64,000 bases of DNA, taken from the NCBI RefSeq assembly GCF_050589845.1, contig NZ_JBNGPA010000019.1, positions 1 through 64,000 of the forward strand, given 5' to 3'. Below the pieces are notes generated by a model. It saw nothing but the letters and a program-made list of their open reading frames with translations. It was not told where the DNA came from and did not search any database. Positions 1 to 7,752 of this stretch are shown here, in pieces. Within the stretch, counting starts at the first letter, position 1. Each line of letters starts with the position of its first letter. The translations under genes and the position numbers were made by a program. The DNA is from Carboxylicivirga agarovorans (GTDB lineage Bacteria > Bacteroidota > Bacteroidia > Bacteroidales > Marinilabiliaceae).

Positions 1-41
1 TCCTTAATCTTTGATTCGGCACTTTGCTTCTTCTGTTTCAT
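1..41 (-). CDS. Start of probable IS3-family OrfA (partial)
   Basis: An open minus-strand frame begins with ATG at 41 and runs off the left edge of the window. It encodes a lysine-rich start, MKQKKQSAESKIK. From memory, OrfA helix-turn-helix proteins of IS3-family elements in Bacteroidota often begin with a similar short basic stretch followed by the HTH domain. Only 13 residues are visible, so the family call is weak. The terminal-repeat-like DNA upstream of this start supports it. It could instead be any small basic DNA-binding protein. Confidence 0.35.
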   Translation of the reverse strand, partial: MKQKKQSAESKIK

Positions 42-125
42 TATTGAACTTTTATTGGTTGATAAATTAAGAATTCATCTCTTAACTTTTATACCAATCT
101 GTCCAAATTAAGCTGAAGACCTACA
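1..125 (-). mobile_element. Left end of a probable IS3-type insertion sequence (partial)
   Basis: Read on the minus strand from 125, the DNA begins TGTAGGTCTTCAGC and continues with TTAATTTGGACAG, then about 70 bp of leader and the small basic frame starting at 41. IS3-family ends typically begin TG and carry a TAATNTGGACA-like block about 15 bp in, which is what this resembles. The position also marks where the long coding frame to the right loses its 5' end, as expected if the element inserted into that gene. The right end lies outside the window, so inverted repeats and a target duplication cannot be checked. Confidence 0.4.
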
Positions 126-374
126 CTTCTACTAACACATTCAAGATACAGATTAAAGAGAGCAGAATATACACATAATGATAATATTACCCCCGCCATT
201 CTATCATTCCTTGAAGCATGTACATCTCATTCATTACCACCAAAGCAAATTTTAAGAATATTAAACCATTATATATCAAAGAGAGCAACACCTGTAGTTG
301 CCAGTGCGCATCATAATGAAGAAAGAAGTAAGTTCTTAAGAGCAGTTGCACTGAAGACATATTTTAATGAACAA
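126..374 (+). pseudogene. Upstream coding remnant of the truncated large gene, no start codon
   Basis: The reading frame of the large protein that follows stays open back to a TGA at 114. It reads as convincing protein, for example LSFLEACTSHSLPPKQ and HHNEERSKFLRAVALK, but has no ATG in 126-374. The first usable start is a GTG at 375 in mid-sequence. The simplest reading is that these 83 codons belong to the original protein and its 5' part was removed by the insertion sequence ending near 125. Loss of an N-terminal domain is inferred, not seen. Confidence 0.55.
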
Positions 375-3300
375 GTGCAAATTGAGGATATATTACCAGA
401 AGTTTGGCTAGAAAAAAACAAAAAACACAAAAATGATCAGGAGATAAAAAAAATTGAAAGTGTTATCAATAATCTCTTGCCATGGCATAAACTACATCTT
501 GATTTTATTGTTAATTCTAATTCAAATCAACATTTTTATAGCAAACTTTTAAAACTTCTAGAAGACTCCGGAAAGGACCACTATAGTGTATACTTTCATT
601 ACAATCCAATTCCATATGAAGTTTCATCGCTAATTGTCTCCATAATAACTTTTTTTAAGGTAGGAACAAAAGATGAAATCTATCAAATCTGTTCAAAGTT
701 AGATAGTAACAATAAATTTTGGTTCAATGACAGAATACGTCTTCTTCGGGCTGCCAATAGACTTCCTCATTTATTTTTCATAAAACATGAAGTTGAAGCA
801 AAGATCTTTCAATTTATTAAAGATAATAACAATGAAGGCTCCACTGAAATAGCCGACAGGTATCTTTCTTTGGCAAGAGCTATTATAGTTACATCAGTTG
901 ATGATGCAAGTGTATATTTCGAAGAGGCAGTAAATATTACTCTAAAGTTTGGAGATGAACTTGTACAACGGTGGGAAGCTATTGCAGCATTAGCAGATCA
1001 CACATCAAAAGCTGGCAACACTGAAGGACACATAGCTTATGATTTCATTAGAACCGCTGAAGTCGTTGGTGAATATGTCGCACGAGAAAAATACTGGAAT
1101 AGAAACGAGGCTGTTCAAATCTGTGGGAAGCTTAATCCCAACATAGCAATATCTGCGTTAAGCAGATGGCGAGAAAGAGATATCGGTTGGTTTGATGGAC
1201 AATTGTTTTATCTAATTATTGACTTAGTTGAGTCAGGTACTATTAGTCCTGAACAAGGATGGACATTTACTCCATTTTTTAAAGATCATGACATAGTTAA
1301 GCTAGCGTCAATTTGCATTAATAAATCAAATATCCAATCAACTAAGGATTGTATTCTAAAGGATTCAGTATTCAATTTAGAAAATGAAGGTGCAGAAAAT
1401 ACAAGATGGCGAAAACTGAGAGAATTAGCGGCTCACAACAATCTCTTCAATCAGACATTAATTAAGAATACAGATTTAATTCCAGAATCATCAGAGGAAG
1501 AAGAACCAGCACTGTTTATTGAAAACAATAGAACTAATAATAAAAGACATTGGGATGATATATTCAATAACTTGGATCTAACCTGTCCATACCATCTTAA
1601 AAAAGCCGTTAAAAGATTTGACGACTCCTACAATGAAGGTAAGCTAAACCTGAGTAATTCTTTTTGGAAAGAAGCAACAATCAGAGTTCCTGAGAATGAT
1701 ATTTATAAGTTTATTGAAAATATTATTAGTAGCGAATCTATTGATTATTACGAGTTAACAAAGTTCTTTTCTGTGCTGCCTACTGAATGGACTAGAAAAG
1801 TAAGTTATAAAAGAAAGTTACCTTCTTTATTACTGAAAATTGGGTGTTCATATGCAACAAATCTGGCTAACTCATATTCCCTCAACCGCTTTCTTAAAGA
1901 AGCTAAAGTTGATAAGACTAACAAATTAAAACTATTGGAGGGAATAATAAATGGTTTAGCGAATTATGGAGATATTAATGATCCAAATCTTCTGTTTGGT
2001 TTTATAGAAACCTCTACAGCATTACTTAATCCTGAGGAATCCTATGAAGTACTTAAATATTCCTTAGAACGAGTTAAACTTCATATAGATGATAGCTTTG
2101 GAGATGGAATATGGAATAGATCGTTGTTCGTAGATAATGACCTAGATAAAAATATTGCAGGTTTTATTTGGTCTAGTTTAGGTTCTCCTAGAGCCAATGA
2201 GAGGTGGTGTGCAGCTCATTGTGTTAGAAAATTATCCGAGCTAAATTGTTGCCAGATCATCGACTCTTTAATGAATTGGTTAATTAGTGAAGATGCTGGT
2301 GCATTTGGATACAAAGAATACCCATTTTACCATTTACATGCTAAGGTATACCTCCTTATAGCATTGGCAAGGATATCTATTACAAAACCAAATATATTAA
2401 AGGACTACAAGGATATCATAATTGACTTAGCGCTTAATAAAGAACATTTGCTTATCAATATTTACGCTGCGAAAATAATTATTAATCTTAGCAACTCATT
2501 TCCATCCTTAATTAATAATGAAAACTTATTAGAAGTTAAAAAGGTAGGCAAGAGTCAATTTCCAATTGAAGACAGAGAGCATTTTTATAAAACAAAGAGC
2601 TATTGGCATAAAAAAGGAGTAGTTAACCAAGAGTTAGAATTTCACTTTTCATGGGATTTTGATCATTACTGGTTTGAGCCTTTGGGTGAAGTATTCGGAA
2701 TATCAAGTGAACAAGTTCAAGAACTGGCAACTAAAGTTTTATTAACCGAATGGAATATTAAAACAACTGGCGGTTATAATAATGATCCACGGGTCAATCT
2801 ATGGAATCGATCTACAAGACAAAATGATACATATCATAGTCATGGCGGCTATCCAAAATCTGATAATTTAGATTTCTATTATTCTTACCATTCTATGATG
2901 GCAGTTGCTGCTAAGTTACTTAGTAAAATGCCAATTATTCAACGTAATGATTGGTATGAAGATGTGTGGAAGGAATGGCTCAATAGACATATACTTACCA
3001 GGTCTGATGATAAGTGGTTGGCAGATGCCAGAGGTGCTGTACCTCTTCAACGACCTGAATGGATAAACCAAAACAATTCTGAATCGTGGAAGTCTGACAT
3101 TACCGAAGATGACTTTATGCGAATTCTAATTGATAAGAATCAAGAAGAAAATTGGATTAATATTCATGGAGGATGGCATGAGATTGATAACGAACGAACT
3201 GAAAATTATTACATTAATACAGCATTAGTTTCACAAGAAACTTCAGATTCATTATTAAATGCTTTAAGTACCTGCAAGGATCCTTATGACTACAAACTTC

Positions 3301-3794
3301 CATATTATAATGAAGAAAGAGCAGAAGTTGATTTCGGCTCTTTTAAATTAAAAGGATGGATTAAAAATTGTGAAATATCTAAGCGATTAGACGATATGGA
3401 TCCACATGCTAACGAAATCTATTATCCCCCTTACGACATTAGTGACAATTTGAAGAATATGTATTCATTACACCCATGTGATGAGGGGAAAATTTGGTTT
3501 TCGAAGGCATTAGAAAAGACTGTATTAATTTGCGATATATGGAGTAGCTACAAAGCATATAATGAGGATGAACCTCCACAAAAAGGAATAAAATTAAAAG
3601 CTTCATTATCTTTCCTTCAAATCCTCTGCAAAAGACTTAATTGTGAAGTAATATTTAAGGTTAGTATTAAACGCGATATTACCTATAAGTACAGAAGTGA
3701 CAAACATGAATACACAAAACCAACATATAAAATCTTCTTATTATCACCAGATGGATCAATCAGAAATAACAAAGGATATTATCAAATTAGGTAA
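375..3794 (+). CDS. Large helical-repeat protein, 5'-truncated; possible remnant of a STAND-type NTPase
   Basis: Function not recognised. The 1139 residues from the GTG at 375 are rich in short amphipathic helices typical of HEAT/TPR-like superhelices. An acidic loop (SSEEEEP) lies near residue 373. The C-terminal third is compact and rich in aromatic residues (many Trp, Tyr and His). No P-loop, nuclease or membrane motif was found in what remains. The frame is coding-like for another 83 codons upstream without a start codon, so the N-terminus is probably missing. Such long repeat arrays often follow a STAND or other NTPase domain in bacterial defence proteins, which would be the lost part; this is inference. 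The stop overlaps the start of the next gene by 44 bp, so the two were translationally coupled. Very AT-rich, unlike the genes to the right. Confidence 0.5.
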   Translation: MQIEDILPEVWLEKNKKHKNDQEIKKIESVINNLLPWHKLHLDFIVNSNSNQHFYSKLLKLLEDSGKDHYSVYFHYNPIPYEVSSLIVSIITFFKVGTKDEIYQICSKLDSNNKFWFNDRIRLLRAANRLPHLFFIKHEVEAKIFQFIKDNNNEGSTEIADRYLSLARAIIVTSVDDASVYFEEAVNITLKFGDELVQRWEAIAALADHTSKAGNTEGHIAYDFIRTAEVVGEYVAREKYWNRNEAVQICGKLNPNIAISALSRWRERDIGWFDGQLFYLIIDLVESGTISPEQGWTFTPFFKDHDIVKLASICINKSNIQSTKDCILKDSVFNLENEGAENTRWRKLRELAAHNNLFNQTLIKNTDLIPESSEEEEPALFIENNRTNNKRHWDDIFNNLDLTCPYHLKKAVKRFDDSYNEGKLNLSNSFWKEATIRVPENDIYKFIENIISSESIDYYELTKFFSVLPTEWTRKVSYKRKLPSLLLKIGCSYATNLANSYSLNRFLKEAKVDKTNKLKLLEGIINGLANYGDINDPNLLFGFIETSTALLNPEESYEVLKYSLERVKLHIDDSFGDGIWNRSLFVDNDLDKNIAGFIWSSLGSPRANERWCAAHCVRKLSELNCCQIIDSLMNWLISEDAGAFGYKEYPFYHLHAKVYLLIALARISITKPNILKDYKDIIIDLALNKEHLLINIYAAKIIINLSNSFPSLINNENLLEVKKVGKSQFPIEDREHFYKTKSYWHKKGVVNQELEFHFSWDFDHYWFEPLGEVFGISSEQVQELATKVLLTEWNIKTTGGYNNDPRVNLWNRSTRQNDTYHSHGGYPKSDNLDFYYSYHSMMAVAAKLLSKMPIIQRNDWYEDVWKEWLNRHILTRSDDKWLADARGAVPLQRPEWINQNNSESWKSDITEDDFMRILIDKNQEENWINIHGGWHEIDNERTENYYINTALVSQETSDSLLNALSTCKDPYDYKLPYYNEERAEVDFGSFKLKGWIKNCEISKRLDDMDPHANEIYYPPYDISDNLKNMYSLHPCDEGKIWFSKALEKTVLICDIWSSYKAYNEDEPPQKGIKLKASLSFLQILCKRLNCEVIFKVSIKRDITYKYRSDKHEYTKPTYKIFLLSPDGSIRNNKGYYQIR

Positions 3795-4470
3795 GCTTCT
3801 TGTTAAAGAACTTGGCTTAGACAATAGTGTAGATACACTTTCTAGGTGGATGGCACATTATATTGCAAAAAAAATAAAAGAAGCAGAACAACTGACAGGT
3901 TCAGAGAGGTGCGATGTAGAAAAAGAATGCCACGATTTAATTATAAATTTGTGGCAACACAGGTGGCAGCTGCCGCCCAACAGTAGACCATTACGGCATT
4001 ACGAGGAAGTTTTTGATTTTCTAACGCAATTAAACTACAAAACTCCTAATCCATTTTATTTTAACAAGATTAGTGAATCAGATTCTTCCCTCGTGTTAAA
4101 TGAATCTACAGATCCAAAAACAACCTCTGAATGGCTACAAGTTGTTAGTAAAATTGATAAGGTAGCAAGGATTCTGATAGAGTACAGTTTAAACCAGGCT
4201 ATACAAGGAGTTGAATGTGAAAAGGTAGATGAATGGATTAAAAACACTATTGACCCCAAAAACGATCATGATTTGTCTACAATTAAAATATTACTAGACC
4301 GGCACCCTAAATTTGATCCTGAAGGTCTCGATGAAAAAATGGCCGAAGAGTTCATTGTGGAAGATTTAAAAAATAAGATATATCAACTTGAACAGTTTAA
4401 AAACGTTAATGATAAGATTCTAAGTATACTTCAATCAGAACTTGATAGTCTTAAAGACGAGCAAAAATAG
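3751..4470 (+). CDS. Conserved-looking hypothetical protein, partner of the large repeat protein
   Basis: Soluble protein of 239 residues from the ATG at 3751 (MDQSEITKD). An earlier ATG at 3697 would overlap the previous gene by 98 bp and is less likely. Residues 1-60 form a helical region with RWMAHYIA, followed by a distinctive LINLWQHRWQLPPNSRPL stretch and a helical, acidic C-terminus ending in a coiled-coil-like segment. I have an unverified impression that the LWxHRxxLPxxxRP signature recurs in small proteins encoded beside very large NTPases. No catalytic motif or signal peptide is visible. The coupling to the large gene upstream and to the 179-residue gene downstream suggests a three-gene unit. 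Confidence 0.55.
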   Translation: MDQSEITKDIIKLGKLLVKELGLDNSVDTLSRWMAHYIAKKIKEAEQLTGSERCDVEKECHDLIINLWQHRWQLPPNSRPLRHYEEVFDFLTQLNYKTPNPFYFNKISESDSSLVLNESTDPKTTSEWLQVVSKIDKVARILIEYSLNQAIQGVECEKVDEWIKNTIDPKNDHDLSTIKILLDRHPKFDPEGLDEKMAEEFIVEDLKNKIYQLEQFKNVNDKILSILQSELDSLKDEQK

Positions 4471-4488
4471 CAGGCTAAAACATTTAAT

Positions 4489-5028
4489 ATGAAATCATTA
4501 ATTCAAGGACAATCAATAAGATTCGACATACATCACCGTGGTAATAATATTGAATCCAAGTGGGGACAAGGGTTACACATGCACAAAACCATGAATAATG
4601 ACAGGTATAATGGAGCCCAAATTATAGTCTCGCTAGATGACACCATTGATATTGAATTCAGAAAGATTCGTGGTAGGTCAAAACTGATCGAGTCAAACCT
4701 TAAGAAAGAGATTTCCAATGCTTTCAAAAAAGATGAAGTTAAAACAGAAAGGTTACTTCATGATATATTTGATACAATCATAAAATACTCTTCTGATTTA
4801 CCGTTGAAAGAAAAAGTAGAAAATATTAGGAATGGAGCGATCAGAATAGCAAATGGTTTTAACCTAAAAACAAAAGTTAAAGATGCAGTTTTAAAAGCAT
4901 CAAATAAATACATACGTCAATATCTGTCAGTATTTAAAGATGAAAATAATAACGAATTCTTTATAATTCAAGATATAGATGGTAATTGTATTAAAATTGG
5001 TGATGACATTGAAATTTTGAAAAAATAA
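4489..5028 (+). CDS. Hypothetical protein, third gene of the truncated cluster
   Basis: Soluble protein of 179 residues starting 18 bp after the previous stop. It opens with a beta-rich stretch (QGQSIRFDIHHRG, GAQIIVSLDDTIDIEF), continues with a lysine-rich helical middle, and ends with a short beta-rich tail (FFIIQDIDGNCIKIGDD). No family was recognised and no catalytic motif is obvious. Spacing and shared low GC place it in the same transcription unit as the two genes upstream. The IS21-like end repeats begin about 30 bp after its stop, so it is the last intact gene of the island. Confidence 0.5.
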   Translation: MKSLIQGQSIRFDIHHRGNNIESKWGQGLHMHKTMNNDRYNGAQIIVSLDDTIDIEFRKIRGRSKLIESNLKKEISNAFKKDEVKTERLLHDIFDTIIKYSSDLPLKEKVENIRNGAIRIANGFNLKTKVKDAVLKASNKYIRQYLSVFKDENNNEFFIIQDIDGNCIKIGDDIEILKK

Positions 5029-5059
5029 CCATCTATTAAAGCCTTAGACTTACCAAAAG

Positions 5060-5112
5060 TGGCACAATTTGAACCGAGATTACTGGCACAATAAGGCCGA
5101 TAATGCTGGCAC
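5060..5112 (+). repeat. Three TGGCACA repeats: remnant end of an IS21-like element
   Basis: TGGCACA occurs at 5060-5066, 5084-5090 and 5106-5112, spaced 24 and 22 bp. Stretches between them also resemble each other (AACCGAGAT, AAGGCCGATAAT, AACCGAACCGAAAT). Multiple short repeats near the termini are typical of IS21-family elements, where they bind the transposase. No istA/istB frame is present nearby, so this would be a solo or eroded end. An operator array is the alternative. Confidence 0.45.
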
Positions 5113-5142
5113 AAACCGAACCGAAATAGCCAAGGCTCACAA

Positions 5143-5253
5143 AACCACCGTTCTGAGAGGCGGTTTTACCCTACCCAACATCCAATTGCATTGGTAGTCT
5201 CATAAACTGGTTTTAAAAAAGAGTTTCACGGTTTAACCTTGAAAGAAACAGTT
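5143..5253 (+). repeat. Recombinase leader repeat, copy A
   Basis: The 111 bp before the decayed recombinase start match the DNA at 29065-29174 in order and spacing: AACCACCG, a G-rich block, CATAAACT, TTAAAAAA, AGTTTCACG and GAAACAGTTATGAAAATCGG. An imperfect hairpin (AAAACCACCG with CGGTTTT, 5141-5167) lies at the start. Leaders of serine resolvases often hold the recombination (res) site, so this may be the former site of the enzyme. Confidence 0.6.
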
Positions 5254-5885
5254 ATGAAAATCGGTTATACAAGGTTATCTACCAAGAACAGAATTTGGAG
5301 ATGCAAATTGTGGCGTTGGGAAGAAATGGTTGTACTAAAATCTTTCAGGAAACCTGCAGTGCAGTATAAGAAAGGCCAGAACTAGAAAAGGTGTTAGAAC
5401 ATACTAGAGAAGGTGATGTAGTAGCTGTTTGGAAATTAGATAGGTTGGGACGTTCTTTAAAGCGCCTTATCGATATGGTATCTGGTTTTCGCGACAAGGG
5501 AGTTGAATTTATTAGTTTGAATGATAGTATTGACACTACTACTGAATAAGGTCGTTTGACCTTTAATATTTTTGCAAGTTTTGCAGAGTTCGAAAGGGAG
5601 TTGATTCATGAACGAACACTTGCTGGTCATGAGGCTGCCAGATTAAGAGGACGAATTGGTGGTAGAAGGAAAGGCTTAACTCTTGAGGCGAAGAAAACGG
5701 CTTATACTTATTACCAGCTTTGGCAAGATAAATCCAGAACCATCCATGATATTCTTCAAAGCGTAAATATAAGTCGAGCAACTTTTTACTGGTATATTGC
5801 TTTGGTGAAAATGGAGAAGAATGACGCAAGCATAATGGAAATATCTAGTTATTATTATAGTTTCAACAAGTCAGGTTATCTTTAA
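5254..5885 (+). pseudogene. Decayed serine recombinase (resolvase/invertase family)
   Basis: Intact relatives bind a short DNA site through a C-terminal helix-turn-helix and cut it with an N-terminal catalytic serine. Here the protein can be read only by switching frames. MKIGYTRLSTK starts at 5254, with the Ser of the YxRxS motif. A one-base loss follows, then the QNLEMQIVAL and GCTKIFQET stretches, a further break near 5373, then PELEKVLEHTREGDVVAVWKL and DRLGRSLKRLIDM. An in-frame TAA at 5547 replaces the usual Gln of TTEQGR. After it the frame stays open with FASFAEFERELIHERT and a GRIGGRR hinge, then an HTH-like end (SVNISRATFYWYI). At least two frameshifts plus one nonsense change mean it is not functional. 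A second, shorter copy of its start lies at 29175. Confidence 0.9.
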
Positions 5886-5937
5886 TTCAATGTAATGATA
5901 TTGCACTTACTTTTCGGAATGTTTGACAGTTAATGTG

Positions 5938-5980
5938 GTCATAATGACATTGATATAGTGGTGTCAACTGTCATTATGAC
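5938..5980. repeat. Perfect 12-bp inverted repeat GTCATAATGACA
   Basis: GTCATAATGACA at 5938-5949 is the exact reverse complement of TGTCATTATGAC at 5969-5980, with a 19-bp spacer. Each arm is itself nearly palindromic, and TGACAGTT (5924-5931) is mirrored by AACTGTCA (5966-5973). It lies between the recombinase pseudogene and hsp20. It could be an operator for hsp20, a recombination site or the end of the island. No T-run follows, so a terminator is unlikely. Confidence 0.6.
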
Positions 5981-6128
5981 TCTTGAGTAAATACTGCTTT
6001 TTATATCACAAAATCTATTTATTTGAAAATCAATAAAAAATAAATCTTAATGGATAACGCCCTCGAAATTGGCATTTAGTTTGAAAAAGTCTTAATGAGA
6101 TTACTAAAATTTGTTGAACTAATTTTTT

Positions 6129-6133
6129 GGAGG
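6129..6133 (+). promoter_or_regulatory. Strong GGAGG ribosome binding site fixing the hsp20 start
   Basis: GGAGG lies 8 bp before the ATG at 6142. Strong Shine-Dalgarno sites are unusual in this phylum and in this window. It rules out the in-frame TTG at 6127, which overlaps the site. Confidence 0.7.
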
Positions 6134-6141
6134 ATAAAGTT

Positions 6142-6594
6142 ATGACACTTGCAAAATTATCAAACAACTGGTTTCCATCAGCCCCTTCAATCTTCGATAG
6201 ATTTTTTGATGGAGAATTGATGGATTGGAATAGAACTAACTATTCTAGTACTGACACTACCTTGCCAGCAGTTAATGTTAAAGAAAATGACAATGAATTT
6301 TTAATCGATGTTGCTGCACCAGGTTTAACCAAAGAAGATTTCAAAGTAAACTATGACAATGGGCGCCTGACTATTTCGTCTGAAAAGAAAAATCGTCTTG
6401 AGGAAAAAGATGGTGAGAAAATCACAAGACGTGAGTTTAGTTACCAGTCTTTCCAACGTTCATTTACTGTTTCAGAGAATGTAGTTGATGCAGAAAAAAT
6501 TGGAGCTAATTACGAGAATGGCATCCTTCACATTACACTTCCTAAGCGTGAAGAAGTTAAGCCTAAACCTGCAAAACAAATTGAGATAATGTAA
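6142..6594 (+). CDS. hsp20: Hsp20/alpha-crystallin small heat-shock protein
   Basis: ATP-independent holdase chaperone that forms cytoplasmic oligomers and keeps unfolding proteins soluble. The 150 residues show a short N-terminal arm (NNWFPSAPSIFDRFF), an alpha-crystallin domain from about 40 to 135 with LPAVNVKEND and the signature VAAPGLTKEDFKV, the GILHITLPK strand, and a C-terminal tail. The tail ends in IEIM, a variant of the IxI/V motif that docks neighbouring subunits. Length is normal for the family. The start follows a strong GGAGG site. The inverted repeat at 5938-5980 may be its operator, and a terminator follows at 6603, so it is a single-gene unit. Confidence 0.95.
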   Translation: MTLAKLSNNWFPSAPSIFDRFFDGELMDWNRTNYSSTDTTLPAVNVKENDNEFLIDVAAPGLTKEDFKVNYDNGRLTISSEKKNRLEEKDGEKITRREFSYQSFQRSFTVSENVVDAEKIGANYENGILHITLPKREEVKPKPAKQIEIM

Positions 6595-6602
6595 TTCATA
6601 AA

Positions 6603-6626
6603 GGGCAGGCAAATGTCTGCCCTGTT
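6603..6626 (+). terminator. Rho-independent terminator after hsp20
   Basis: GGGCAGGC-AAAT-GTCTGCCC (6603-6622) forms an 8-bp stem with one G-T pair and is followed by TGTTTT. It starts 8 bp after the hsp20 stop. Confidence 0.85.
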
Positions 6627-6638
6627 TTCAAATTAATA

Positions 6639-6863
6639 ATGAATCTTGTTGTGAAACGGATAGTATAATTGCTATTTCTTCTGGTAATGATATTTGCCGG
6701 ATGTGATAAATTAGGAGACTTTGTAACTGACTCCAAGGAAAAGGTTGAATCAATTTAAAACAAGATTGAAATTCAAACTGCAGATTCGACTTTAATAAAT
6801 CAGACAGATAAAAATATCAAATCCACTGAAGTACATAATTTTCAGTTTTTGGAGATATTTTAA
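6639..6863 (+). pseudogene. Decayed small lipoprotein gene
   Basis: From the ATG at 6639 the frame reads MNLVVKRIV, a TAA at 6666, then LLFLLVMIFAGCDKLGDF with a clear lipobox (FAGC). It continues to a second TAA near 6756 and then a further 35 plausible codons to a TAA ending at 6863. Two in-frame stops in a recognisable lipoprotein suggest a gene broken by point mutation. A TTG at 6669 could still start a 29-residue lipoprotein, so a tiny functional product is not excluded. Confidence 0.5.
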
Positions 6864-6940
6864 TGATACAGTTTTCAATATTCATTATATAGCCATCAAA
6901 TAAAAACTTGATAAATAGCTTTATTCTGTACATTTGTTAC

Positions 6941-7336
6941 ATGATAAAGAAACTGGATTTAGAGGATTTAAGCCAACTTATAATTGGAGCGTCTGTATTA
7001 TCAGTACCAATTGCTTTTGCTGAAGAAGCATGGAATATGAGCAGAACTTTACCAACATTTAACCTGATTGTAATTGTCCTGTTAAGTCTATGTTTTATCA
7101 GTATTTATGCATATCGAGGAATTTATCAGGGGCAGATAAAAAATAGAATACCGACTTATATCTTTAGAGTACTTTTTGATTATTTAATTACTTTTTGTGT
7201 TGTAATAGTGGTTCTGTTTGCGCTTAACAAATTACCTATACTTTCAGATTTTGATATAGCTTTAAAACGGGTAATTATTATTTCATTTCCGGCATCTATG
7301 GGTGCTATTGTCGTCGATAGCTTTGATAAGGAATAA
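6941..7336 (+). CDS. Small integral membrane protein, DUF2391-like
   Basis: 131 residues from the ATG at 6941 (MIKKLDLEDLSQ); an earlier ATG at 6908 adds 11 hydrophobic residues and is less likely. Four hydrophobic segments are visible: LIIGASVLSVPIAFA, a long one centred on LIVIVLLSLCFISIY, LITFCVVIVVLFAL, and VIIISFPASMGAIVV. The conserved-looking EEAWNMSRTLP follows the first. This pattern resembles the DUF2391 (TIGR02587) family, whose role is unknown to me. It stands alone, with pseudogenes on both sides, and probably sits in the inner membrane. The family match is from memory. Confidence 0.55.
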   Translation: MIKKLDLEDLSQLIIGASVLSVPIAFAEEAWNMSRTLPTFNLIVIVLLSLCFISIYAYRGIYQGQIKNRIPTYIFRVLFDYLITFCVVIVVLFALNKLPILSDFDIALKRVIIISFPASMGAIVVDSFDKE

Positions 7337-7380
7337 AATAATTGCATTATTAAAAGTAAACGATTATAAGATTAGTAATA

Positions 7381-7693
7381 CTATTCCAGGAAAGGAAATA
7401 GCCTGGTGTCCTTATAGTTACTATATCTATTTACCTTTACCATAGAGAATCTCTCGTTTGCTGGTTGTCGAAGTATTAACTCATCAATTAAGACCTTTAA
7501 TCCCGATAAAGTCGTAATTGCTACGCTAAGCTTCATAATTAACTTATTCTCAGAACCAATAGTATTATCTTTCAAATTAAGTGCAATTGCTTCCTATAAT
7601 AACATTGTATCAAAAATCAATAGTCTCCTTTTTATTGGTTTTGATAACATTTTCCGCTTCCTGGTTGTTACCATTTTCGTTTTTATGTGTCAT
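7381..7693 (-). pseudogene. Possible decayed minus-strand gene
   Basis: On the minus strand an ATG at 7693 opens MTHKNENGNNQEAEN and stops at TGA (7610). In another frame, past a TAG, a coherent stretch runs EAIALNLKDNTIG to VLIDELILRQPANERFSMV and stops at 7381. The two halves could be one short protein broken by a frameshift and a nonsense change. No family was recognised. The alternative is that the 416 bp between the flanking genes is simply non-coding AT-rich DNA. Confidence 0.25.
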
Positions 7694-7752
7694 AAGAGTA
7701 ATATGTTTCCGATTCTTTGTAACTTATCAGAACAATTAAATGTTGACAAAAT

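Noticed and set aside
5563..5829. Minus-strand 88-codon frame over the recombinase pseudogene
   Set aside because: Lies fully opposite the recognisable recombinase C-terminal half and matches nothing.
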